A DNA stretch of 35,561 bases. It comes from Branchiostoma floridae (taxonomy: Eukaryota; Chordata; Leptocardii; Amphioxiformes; Branchiostomatidae). The stretch lies in assembly GCF_000003815.2 (NCBI RefSeq), contig NC_049984.1, positions 17,641,483 through 17,677,043 of the forward strand, written 5' to 3'. The translations under genes and the position numbers were made by a program. Of this stretch, positions 1 through 12,400 are shown in pieces. How positions within the stretch are numbered: the first letter of the stretch is position 1; every line of letters starts with the position of its first letter. The notes under the pieces are model-generated. The model worked only from the letters and a program-made list of their open reading frames with translations. It ran no database searches and was not told where the DNA came from.

Positions 1-265
1 ACCAGTGTAGGCAGGTATTTAACACTGTACCATCCTTTTAGCATTCTTGCAATTAAAATGTACTCAGAGGAGGGAAGGAAAATAATTTGTGATGTGCTGA
101 TTGCACTGCAATTTCAAAAAAGATATTAACAGGGAACCATAACGATATAAAAAGCAAAATTTGTCTTAGAGATTCCAGCAGAAGTCAGTTAAGGATAGAA
201 AATTCCAGCACATTTGATTATCACCTGAAAGGATATAATCATATAAGGCGTTTAACTTTCATTAC
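1..265. other. Intron following the repeat-13 exon, nothing recognised
   Basis: AT-rich sequence downstream of the GTAATG donor. No exon, RNA or repeat was identified. Confidence 0.6.
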
Positions 266-466
266 CTGAATAGTCTCCAGATGGGGATACGATGAACTGA
301 AAGTCAAAGTGGGTGTCCGAGAGAGAAGGCCGGAGCCACACGTCTGTCCCGAGGGACAATGCCACCCTCAGGCTGTAGGGGACGACCCGTGAGGTGCTCA
401 GGACATCCTGGCTGTTCAACCCTGTGTCCACCAGGTCAAAGGTCACAATACGGAGATCCATCCCAT
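266..466 (-). CDS. First exon of CARDB-like repeat 13 (gene continues beyond the window)
   Basis: This is a 201-bp phase 1-1 exon. It reads GMDLRIVTFDLVDTG, VVPYSLRVALSLG and FDFQFIVSPSGDYS, matching the first 67 residues of other repeats. The acceptor is CTCTGCAG and the donor is GTAATG. The remainder of the repeat, with its cysteine pair, must lie below position 1. No further exon is visible in 1-265. Confidence 0.87.
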
Positions 467-3400
467 CTGCAGAGAAAAATTTAAAAAACATAAACATTTG
501 TTTTGATACAGATACATTGTGTTGTAAACTCTGTACATATTCAGCACAAGGGACAGGGAAACACTGTCAGTACCAGGGACAGGGAAACACAGTCAGTACC
601 AGGGACAGGGAAACACTGTCAGCACCAGGGACAGGGGAACACAGTCAGCACCAGGGAAACTCAGTCAGCACCAGGGACAGGGAAATACTGTCAGCACCAG
701 GGACAGGAAAACACAGTCAGTACCAGGGACAGGGAAACACTGTCAGCACCAATTTTGACCGAAAATATATGAAAATAGATAAAATTTTGAATCCCTGGAA
801 AGAAAAAGGACTATCACTTATGGGGAAAGTCACTCTGGTAAATACACTTATAGTTTCACAGTTTATATCTTTATTGAGTTCGCTCCCGTCTCCATCGTCA
901 GCTTTTTTTGACAAATATGAAAAAAAGATTTTCAAGTTTTTATGGACCCGAGCGAATTAAACGAAAGACAATATATAATGATTATGATCAAGGTGGATTA
1001 AAACTTCAAAATCTGTGAGCTGTCGATCTCAAACTGAAGGCCGCCTGGGTGCCAAAATTGCACAAAAACGAAAGTTGGTTTTGTTCTAAACTACTGTCCT
1101 TCTCTAATCCTGTTCTTAGAACCAGTACGTTTCCTTTTGCACAGCTTAAAATGAATGACTTCGAAATCTTGATTAAAAAAGTAGTCAGCCTGTTTTTTCG
1201 ACAGGTTATACAAAGCTGGTTGAAATACCAACTATGCCCCCCAGAAAATAGCATACAAGTCAAACAGCAACTTCTTTGCTTGAATTCACATATTTGTATA
1301 AGTAGGCGACCCCTTTTCTCCTCAGCCTTCTTCAATAAAAAAGTACTTTTTGTAAACGACATTATTGATGCTGAGAATAATTTTTTGTCTTTTGACAACT
1401 TTGTAGTCAAATTCGGAGATGTCTGTACAGCTTATCAATATCATCAACCATTGTCAGCTATTCCTCCTCAATGGAAACATCTGCTAAGACAAGGCTCCTC
1501 AGAGCTACGTGTTTGCATCCCTGCCTGTAGAGATGTAACCTGGCTACATAGTAAAAATATTAATAAATGCCTATATGATTTCTACATGAATGAAGCCAGA
1601 TTATGTGAAACTTCAGACAGGATACAGTACACGTGGGAAGATTATTTCAACTGTCCAATACCATGGCAAAAGGTTTATAGTCTACCTTACAAAATTTCCA
1701 TTGACTCTAGTGTTTGCATGTTTCAACATAAACTATTGTTCAAATACTTGACCGTGAACAAGACTTTATACACTTGGGGTTTGAAGGAGTCGCCCATATG
1801 TGAATATTGTAATGAAGATGAAGAAACAGTCTTCCATCTCTTTTTTCATTGTAGAGTTGCTACACTTTTCTGGATGCAAGTAGAAGACTGGTTTTTCATC
1901 AATACGGGGGAACATTTAAATTTGAACCTATTTAAAGTTATTTTTGGTGATTTGAATTGTCGGTGCCCAGTTTCTGCCAATATGATTATCCTTCTTGGCA
2001 AACACTTTATTTTCAATAACCGTCAACGCTCTCTTAATTTACAAGCCTTTATTTCATATATGTCATACTTCCATAGGCTAGAATATATTATAGCAAAAAG
2101 GATGGATAAGATAAAAGAACACTTTGGTAAATGGGGGAAAATAGCTTTATCGTTAAAACAGTGAATAGTGAACAACATATATACAACTTATCATTTCCTT
2201 GTTATATACAAATGTGTACACTGCTGTTTTCTGGTTTTATTTATCTTTTGTGTACCGCATGTCCTTTCGGTATTATTGCTCTATGTATGATATGTGTACC
2301 TTGTGTTTGAAAAATCAATAAAAAGTTAAGAAAAAACAAACCCAAAAAAAAAAAAAAAAAAACACTGTCAGCACCAGGGACAGGGAAACACAGTCAGCAC
2401 CAGGGACAGGGAAACACAGTCAGCACCAGGGACAGGGAAACACAGTCAGCACCAGGGACAGGGAAACACAGTCAGCACCAGGAACAGGGAAACACAGTCA
2501 GCACCAGGAACAGGGAAACACAGTCAGCACCAGGGACAGGGAACATATTCACACCAGGGACAGGGAAATACAGTCAGCACCAGGGACAGGGAAACACAAC
2601 ATTTCAATAACTGAACAAACCAACAGCATGTTTTAACCTACTAGCCCATACCTGTGCAGGATGTGTCCCCATGTTGTCCATTCACAGAGATGTCCTCCAC
2701 AGACATGATGTTGTTGTGTTTGTTTGTTTCCAGGATGTTGTTGTTGGGGTCGACCACCACAGAGATTGTGTTGGACATGCCACAGAACCCCATCAGCTCC
2801 TCCATGGGCAACTGGATAGAAGCACCTGTTAAAAGTTGGAGGAAATAACAGTTGAGAATGAAATATTGTTTATCACCATGGTGATGGAGGTGGTATTTAA
2901 TTTTGGGCATTAATGCCACACCAGTCAGAATCATTTGACAATTTAGCATTAATGCTGTCCTTATGGGGTTGACCATGGATGATCATTTCATAATTCAGGA
3001 TCCTGAGACTGTTGCACTCCATAAAATCCACACACAATGACACAAAGTTTTAGTCTATCCCTACTTCCCTTAAGAGTGTTGATGTTACCTTGAGTGGTTG
3101 TATACACTGAGAGCCTGTAGTCTCCTCCACAGATCTGGTTATTGTTCCCCCCACATGGGTCATCACACTCTCTCTCCATGGCTCTCCCATGTCTGTCATA
3201 CTCCTCCCCACAGAAGCACTCCACTCCATTCTGCAAGCCTAGTAGGAAGAACATGATCATAATGATTCTGTTATACCTTCAACATTGTTGACGATCTTTG
3301 GAAGTACTTCGCGATCGCTGGAAGGTCGACCGATTTTAAGATTGACAGAGGGTCATGCGTATTCTTGGCCTGAAAACCGTCCCTGTCACATTAAGCGAGG

Positions 3401-6400
3401 CTTGAGCGATTGCCTAAGAATGCATTTATGATAATGACATGGTGACACCTCTTGCCCGCAGACGAGGTATGACAAAATGTTCCTCACCAAAAGGCGATAG
3501 TTCAATCAATCTTGATGTCTTAGTGGGAATCTTTTTAACCATTTAATGGTCCGCACGGGCAGAATAGAAATGATCACAGGAAAGGAGTTGTGGGATGAAC
3601 CCAGTCCGCAATGTCATTTAGAGCTCGCAGACTCATCGTCCAATCAATTTTTGCAATGTGACAGGGGTATATTTAATACAAACCACATACACACTACAAT
3701 GCAGAAGTCTTTTGTAAGCATAAGACTGGATTTAAAATCAACTATGCTCATGATTCCACCACCGTATCATCATATCACTATAAAAAAATAACTTCTTGAA
3801 TGTCTAACTTGAACACCTGAAGTGTGCATACCTTCAGGATTACAGATACTGCATTAAAATTTCAATATTTTGATAGATCTTTAGAAATTAACTTTCTTTA
3901 ATGTGATGTACTTATGGCATAGGCTCCATGGAGTTATGAGAGTTGATGTTGTAGCAACATTCCAAAGCACAAGTAGACATTTTACAGAAGTTTCCTATCA
4001 AATCAGAAACAATGTCATGTCCATTTTCTTAATGAATGTTGAAGTCCATACCTGCATAAGAAGTGCTATGGGCTGCACAAGCCTGGATACATTCTCCCAC
4101 AGTAAGTGCACTGTGAAGTAGGCCTATGATGTTCAGTGCCCGCCCAGGCTTCATGTCTTTGAAGCACCCAATGTAGCTCCCTTTGAAAAGATAATAATAG
4201 TTAACATGTAGTTTCCAATACTTGCTGTGTAGTGATAGAAGATGCAATAGGTTTCATTGTATACGCTTGTTGTGTAATAAAGTCTTTGACAAAATGGGTA
4301 TTCACTGTTATTGCCCCTCAAATGCAGTGGAAGACGAGAGTCAGTTTATCTCTAATTGTTCTTTTTATGATGATATAAGAAACCAACTATTTATGAGTGT
4401 ATTCAAAATACACGCTTACTTTCTAACTATCCCGGACAACAAGAAATCAATTATATTATTAAAATCAAAGAACCCACACATTATAAAAGAAGTGGGTAAA
4501 TTCGTCTTCCACTGCCTAAAAAAAAAGAAGTCAAACCCAACAAAACCAGAATAATGTACATTTCAGTAACACAGCATAGTCATAGAATGTAGTTCCTGGC
4601 ACCTTTGTATTTTCCTTGTTATACATGTTGTTTGTACCTGGAATTAGCCCTCAGATCAGGCAAGAACTTGCAATAAACATATATATTATCTTTACCATCC
4701 ATCTAGAAAATCTAAAAACTAAGTCCACAAAATATAAGCAATGCCTTGGGGGGAATATGAGACTCATCTGTAACTAAAGGACTTCTGCACAAATATACAG
4801 ATTGCAATTCTCTGTCAAGCATATTAATTAGATACAGAGCCTTTGCATGCTATACATACACATGTAATTTAATAACAGTGTTGATGTTTTGAAAGATTTT
4901 TTTTAAGATCATTGGACTGGTAATGTTGGCCTTATTTCTGTGGGTTGTCTTTCTTTCCATTATAGTTATACTTTCATTTCAGGTACATGTGTATAGATAT
5001 ATCTCAATGTTTATGACAACCTACCAAGATTGATAGTCCTGTCAGAGAGAGTTTCCTCATTGATGTGAGCTGCAGTACTGGGCAGAATTGCTGTGGGGAG
5101 CTGCAGCTTGTGGCCCCGCCGAGAAACAAAGACCTGGTAATTGAACAGCGGCTCATCCCCTTCAACACTTGGCCAGCCTCCTGAGTCTACAAGTAAGAAA
5201 TGATAGTATTAGCAAGAATATCAAAGTAAATTCTCAGTCTTTAAGACTAGTCACTTTCAATATGGTAAATCAGCTGCCTAGGAATATGGAAAATCTAGCT
5301 TAAAGTGTCCCAAGGCAATCTGGTTTCATACACAAGTACACACTGAGATATTCATAATGTCATCCAAAGATTACTTATTTTTACCGACAGGTTACTGTAC
5401 AATTGTGAATTGTGAAAAAATCAAGGTTGATGAAGTTGGGATACAGTAAACAGAAATTCAAATATTCCATTCAGGACTGTTTCCAGTGTTAATGTTAGGC
5501 CTAGGAAAAAAAGATGTTGAGTTTCATGTCTCGGCCCTGAAAAAAATTAGAGTCGGTAGGTGGAGATTATCAATTATATTATTGTTTACAAATCTGTGGA
5601 TACATTTGTTTTTCATCAAGACAGGACAAGTATTATTTTACTTGAATGGGAGGCAGGCTACATAAAAATTCTGAGTGGAAAAAAAAAGAAATTCAAATGA
5701 TGTCAATGTGTTCCTCAGTGTACACTTCCAGTATCCTGACCTCTAAACAGCTAAAAAAACTGCTGTGTAAAGAGATACTGATAAAATATAGCCCTCCCCC
5801 CCCAAAAAAATGGAGTACTAAATTCTGATTGCAGAACTTACTGATGATGTCTACACCGATGTTCAGCTGCAGATCTGTCTGTCCCCCCAGCAGCAGCCTG
5901 TCCGAGGGCTGGACTCCGAAGTCTGCAATCATCAGGTCTACAGCATCTGCAAAAGGACAAGGAATTTGTTTTTAGCTCTTTTAGAAAACATACTATGGAA
6001 ACATGCAAAGGGTAAAAACAGCACAAGGTTATAATTTTTCCATATGTTGAAGCAAATAAATCATTCATGCAGTTAACGATACTTGAAAACTTGATGTACA
6101 TGTATGTGACTAAAAGTACAACACAAGGAATTTCATCCTTGTCTTGTGTTGTACTGCTGTGCTGGTGTGATCAACTGTCACTGATCTAACTGTATGTTTC
6201 CTCTGGATACATAGTTTTCAATGATCAGCTCTATGTTTAATTTGTGCTTTGTAAGTATTTATGCATCTGAACAGGCACATTTAACACAATGACAATAGTA
6301 CTGTACAATGTATAGTACGTTCAAGCAGTTCTTGGACAAGCTGGTAGGCTGGGAGAGGATAGAAGAAAAATTTCCATACTGGTTTTAAGTTCGCAGTGGC

Positions 6401-9400
6401 CACAGTGAAAACCGTGAACATAAAACCATAATTATTATTTTTTTTTCTGCAGTTACAGTACCTGGAGCAGTACAGCTTGAAGAGTCTATGGTGATCTCAG
6501 CTGACACCCAGTTGTTATAGAGGATCCAGTCCATGCCGGCCGCTCTGGACAGGACAACCAGGAACAGGCGGTCCAACCGCCTCAGGCACGCCAGCTCGGA
6601 GATCTCTGTAACAAGCAGAAAATGAAAAGTTAACTCAAAGATTCTTTCTATGTTACTGATTCAGACATTGATGTTGTTACCATATTTCCTTTGAGGAATA
6701 CAAAATTTTCTCAACGTTTTGGCCATTTCACATTGAAACGCATGTTTCTCTGGTGGGTATGACATAAATGAAATACAACACGGTGCATTCCTAACCCTCC
6801 AGTGTTGTATTGTGTTGTTTTAACATACAATGCAGATCACCCTCTGGCATACGAGCGATCCTATATTTACCTGCAGTTGGACTGGTACCATGGGTGATAC
6901 GAAATACACTGTGTTGTATTTTGCATTCATGCATGCTGAGCCTTATGATTCTCTGATAATTCTTATTCAATTTAACTCATACATCAAAAAATGCATCAAA
7001 GTGTCAAAGTGTAAAGTCCTGATCTGACTTTGATTTTACTTCTAGCTGCACACAGTGGTAGGTGGTCTGCACAAAGTGTGCTACCTGAGTTAATGAACAG
7101 ATTGTGCCAAACAAGAAATAGATGTGCAGTGTAACTGGGCAGCTGGGTATTTAAAGCCTTTGACAGTGACAACTATGATAGACCAACCTATGATGGCCGA
7201 TGCGTTGGTGTAGCGTTTGGGGGTCATGGTGTGGTGAAGGTCATCAGCATGCTCCTCCTGCCACTCAGGGGAGAACAGGAACTGTTCTGGGGTCAGGTCA
7301 AAGGCCACGTCCATGTTCAACATGGCGCCCTGCTGAGCAAACACCTGCAAGGGAATGGGTATAAAACATGTTCATTAATTTGTGTCCTGTTTTTTGGGGG
7401 GGGTTAGATTCTTTTGTCTCAGACAACAATGAAAAGTTTTCAGCACAAAACAAAAACTGTTTTTTAAAGTCACATATTTACAATACTGACCGTACTTGTG
7501 GTCCAACTCCTATTATGAGGTCTGGCAATATTCCGACACATTTTGTGTCTGTTTGTATTACATACCCAGTAAACTGCCTCATGGCANNNNNNNNNNNNNN
7601 NNNNNNNNNNNNNNNNNNNNNNNNNNNNNNNNNNNNNNNNNNNNNNNNNNNNNNNNNNNNNNNNNNNNNNNNNNNNNNNNNNNNNNATGGGTATCTGGGC
7701 ATCCCCTACATTGTAGACATCCATAGAGAAGACGATGGGTGCTGGGACCTCCACATAATACATGTCCTGTACCTCCAGTCTGGCTTCTTCCACTGAGTAG
7801 ATGTCTGGAAGATATGAACAAGAGAATCTTCAATATCACAGCTTATAATGTGTATTCTAAATGTTTGAAATGACTTAATTTCATTGCAGGTGGGGAAAAT
7901 AGGTTTTTGCAATGTTTTAAGGTTGGGGTTGAAGCAATTCTGAATTGCAGGCAAATAACATGATAAATGCATATTGGCAGTGTCACGATTTTGCAGTAAA
8001 ATGGTTACTGCAAAATCATGCCACTGAACATAAATTGTAAATCTATCAAAAACATTTCACAATCTAGAGTAGTAGAGACATAACACAGAGCTGACTTTTT
8101 TATCCCAATTATTTACCATATTTTTCATATTAGCCAGGATACACAGAGACAACATATTCTTTGGCACAAACTTAACAACATTGCAATTAATCTGAGAAAC
8201 AAAAGAGCAAGTGTTAGTTTAATCTTCTGGAACCTACCATCAGGACATGATACCGTGATCTTAGTGGAGATGGCATTGTTGTTCTCATCCCTCTCTTCCA
8301 CTTTGTTGTGTGAGTCAAGGATGGCAATCAGGTAGGACAGACCACAGTACTGGGTACTCATACCTCCTGGTAGCTCCTAGAGAAGAGGGATGACACAATA
8401 ATAGTTTGTAAGCCTATATAAGCCAGCGGAATGTTTACCATACTTCCATTCATATGGAATATTCCTTAAGTAATGCCGGCATGTACATTAGAAAGAGAAC
8501 TTTTTTAAAGATACTCTTTGGTTCAACCTTTACATGCAGTGATAGAAATGTAAGATTCAAGGAGAAAAAAAATCTAACTAAATGGAATGTAGCAAAATTC
8601 CAACTTATTACTTTGTCTAACATACTGGTACTAACATTTATGTCTTTAAGTCAAGGAAAGTTTCAAAACATTTTGTTTGATTTCTGACATAACAGAAGTT
8701 CCCTTAACTTTGGCATACCCATAACATCAGACAAATTATTAATTGTCTCACTATGCAGACGTGAGCTATGTTTGTATTTATCCACAGTGGTAAATAAACT
8801 CGTAAAGAAGCCAAGTTCATGCATAGAGACGTCATCTGAATGAAACATGATGGTGGTATACATGGTTTGATTATACTGCTGCTGGAGTCCCTGACGCAGG
8901 GGTAGGCAGCAGTTTGCTAGTCTTCACACCACATGGATTTGTATACCGTTTTTCATGTCACCAAGAAAACTTCTGCAATGGGAAATCAGCATCATTGCAA
9001 GAAAAAATATCAGCAGTTTCATCACTTACCAGCCCTGTACCATCAAGTACAAATTCAGGTTCAGATGCTGTCATATCAGCTGACAGGGTGGAGGGAAGGT
9101 CGTCAAGGTCATACTCTATGTCAAGGTCATCAGCACTCCACAAGGCATCATGGGATAGATAGAAACTGATGTTGAAGATGGGGTCTGTGGTGAGCTGAGC
9201 ATTTCCTGTCAGGGTTACCTGAAAGAAGCCAATGTAAAGAAAATTGTCAAACTTCTCACCTTTACAATAATCATCTTCACCAAACAAGACAAGAAAGCCT
9301 TGAAAATCTTGCCACAAAACCTTAGATAATGGATTTTGAGGTAGACAAAGATAATTTGCTTAGGAATAAAGCATACATAAAAAAATATCATGTGTCCTTC

Positions 9401-12400
9401 AACAACTTCTAAGCAGTAACATGCTTTTGAATTACTATACTGTGACATTCTCACCTGACTATACTATGAAACTCACACTTATTTTACTTAGCACATTGAA
9501 ACAGTGTCTAGAAGTTGACGAGAACAGTGGCTATACAGATACAACAACAACAACAATGTTATTTCGGTGACAAATGTAACGCTTACCGCTGCTGTCAGTG
9601 AAAAGGTTGATTTTGCACCACCCGGGGACAGCTGTGGACTGTTCACTTCAAAACTACCTTCTACTGGTGAGATGTCAACAGTGTCTGCAGGCACAACAAT
9701 GTCATACATAGATAAGATATAACAGCTATAACTTACAAGAAATATTCATCTATATCTAAGCTTCAATGAAAGCTGTATTATCAGAAGTTCTACAGAGTGT
9801 GACACTGCAGTGGAAAGTAGCCATGCTACTCACATCTCTAATTTCAGCACCACTGACAGACACAACTATCCAAGCAGCATATTAATTGTATAGTACAATA
9901 CTTGGTGTTTCTATCCTTTCCTCAGCAATTTTACAAGCTACCATTGTAGCATTATTTCTCCACTATGACTAACATCAAAGACTTACCTGTCTGGCAATCA
10001 AAAATGGCTGCCGAGAAGTCGTTATCCCTCAATCCGTCCACGAGATTCTCATCTAGTCCAGGGCCACGATGCCAGGATACAAGCAAATACCTGTGTTGTA
10101 GAAGTGGCAAAATAGGGATAGCCTTTTTTAGCAAACTTCCAAAAATATGCACTCTGGAAAAGTCGGAGATGCACGAATCTGTGTTTAAGGTGGTCTACCA
10201 TTTGTAAATCCCCAGTTTGGCCTCAAAAGTGAAATGGAAAGAATTTGTCAATATCCGACAATACTTTTAGCAAATATCCAATTCAGTTATGTCTTCTAAG
10301 CGAACATCCAGTCTACCCTGCATAACATTTGCCCTTGCCCACAGGTACTAAATCTACCACCAGTAACACATTAAGAATGTTTGGCCTTTGTGTCTAACAA
10401 GTTTATTAGCTTTTTGAAGTGCATTGGAAAGTAAACACTGTGGGAAGGTTGTCTTTATCATTATCTGTCATCTTGGCTTTACATCATTTGCATATGTTAA
10501 GGTACTTTCAAAAGCTTGTCTTCATAAAAAAAAATTAGCCTGATCTCCTAGCTACAGATCTCCTATACTCTGCAAGTATAATGTTTTTCGTCCACAAAGC
10601 AAACATGGTTTCTCACAATAAAAAAACACCTTCTTGGCATAGGTAATAACTTTTATTGTCAACACAGCTAAAACTGCCTACCTCTGCTGACACATGTCCC
10701 CTGATGGTTGGATGGTAGCCCTGACCCCAGTAAAGGTCATGTTGTCCCCAGCAGCCAGTCCTGATGCCAGCATGTCCCCATCCACCTCCATCTTAGTGAT
10801 GGGCACCTGTAGGTCCATCTGGTCCAGGAACTGGTCTGCAGAGCTGTACAGCTGGGGAGAGGGAACAAGATGTTGTTTTCTTAGAATTGTGCAGGTTACG
10901 GCAGCGTGGCACGTTGGATACACTCGATCCCTCAATCTTGGAAGTTAAGCAACGCGCGGTCCGGACAGTTCTTGGATGGGAATCCCCCAACCAAGGACGA
11001 CTGGATTGCTGTAGCCAGACCAAGCATGGTTATTCCACAAAATCGTCTTCCAGAAGAGAATAAATTGGGGATCCTGTGCTTGAAGAGGTGCATCAACCAC
11101 GTTAAACAGCCTCACTACTCATTGGGTACCTACTGACTGGCAAAATACATCAGATGATTCTTTACATGTACATGTACATTGTATCATGAAGTTTGAATTG
11201 GGGTAGAGAGTGATTGGTTAGGGAACCTGTCTCTCCACCAAGAGGTTCGGAGTTCAAATCCCGGTTGTTCTCTTCAATCCGACATGCGAGCCACAGGGAC
11301 ACAGTTATTAGAACAGGACGTTAAGGTCCACTCCAATTTGCAGTAATTGTAAACACTGTACAGAGTATCTGTCTTCTCTATCACAACCAGTGGAAGAGTA
11401 GCTCTTTGGTGAACTAAACTGGCTTGAGATAATAGAGAGACTTTCACTTTTATTGTATAATGATTCTTAAACCTCTGTAGAATCATCATTTTTACTGACA
11501 ATACTGTTTGGATAAAACATAGATGTCATCTTTTACAATGATCATTAAGAAGCAACTCTCCATTTGTACTATTCTCTGTTACCCTTTAAATGCAACAACA
11601 TGTGCTACTACACATTGAAACAAGACAGATGACAAAAAGTTCTAAGAGCTTTGCTGAGTTTTAACATCATGATGACATTTCAACAAAGTTTATAACACTA
11701 GTTCACCTTTTTCCGCAGGGTAACCTATATCCGTTGCTTTTGAAAAACGGGTAGTTAGGGGTATCAAGTCGGCGGACGATAGTTTCAAACTACAATAGTT
11801 TGAACAACTTGAAACCACCGTCCGTTGACTTAATATCTCTTATTAACGTGTGGGTAAACACAACAAATATAGGTTACCCTGCAGATAAAGGTGAACTAGC
11901 ATTACATTGATGAACTTACCACAAGATGGAAATTTGCTGTGCCGTTGTCAGCTGTGTTGATGTCCACCAGTCCTGTGTTCCTCACAGTCACATCAAACAC
12001 AACAGTCCCTCCAGCATCCTGCCAGATCCTGTCATACGTTCCCTCCACATGGAAGCTGAAGTCAGACAGTCCAAGCACATCTGAAAAGAAGGAGGCAATA
12101 ATTCACATTTTACTATTGATATTGAAAGTAATAACTACAGACTGAGACAACATTGGCTAATCTAGTCAGTTCAAACTGAGACCTTGGATGCTGATTTGCT
12201 ATTTCACAAAAGCATCCTACCCTGTTTACAAATTAACATTGACTGGAAGGCAAACATCTAGAGTAGAACAGCAGCAAGTAATCTTATTTTCGACGATGGA
12301 ATATACATCTTTAGGCCACAGCAAGTAAATTTTATGGATGACATCAGCGCGCATTAATTTTCGCCTGATTTCAGAAAAAAAAAACATTTTTTTCTTCTGC

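Noticed and set aside
394-960. 188-codon plus-strand ORF
   Set aside because: It fuses antisense exon sequence, minisatellite and a LINE fragment, so it is not a gene.
1049-2164. Host gene with a zinc-knuckle
   Set aside because: It is the C-terminal part of a LINE polyprotein, with poly(A) and target duplication.
10894-11017. Functional 5S rRNA gene
   Set aside because: Too many substitutions relative to 5S rRNA, no T-run terminator at the end, and a SINE-like tail follows.
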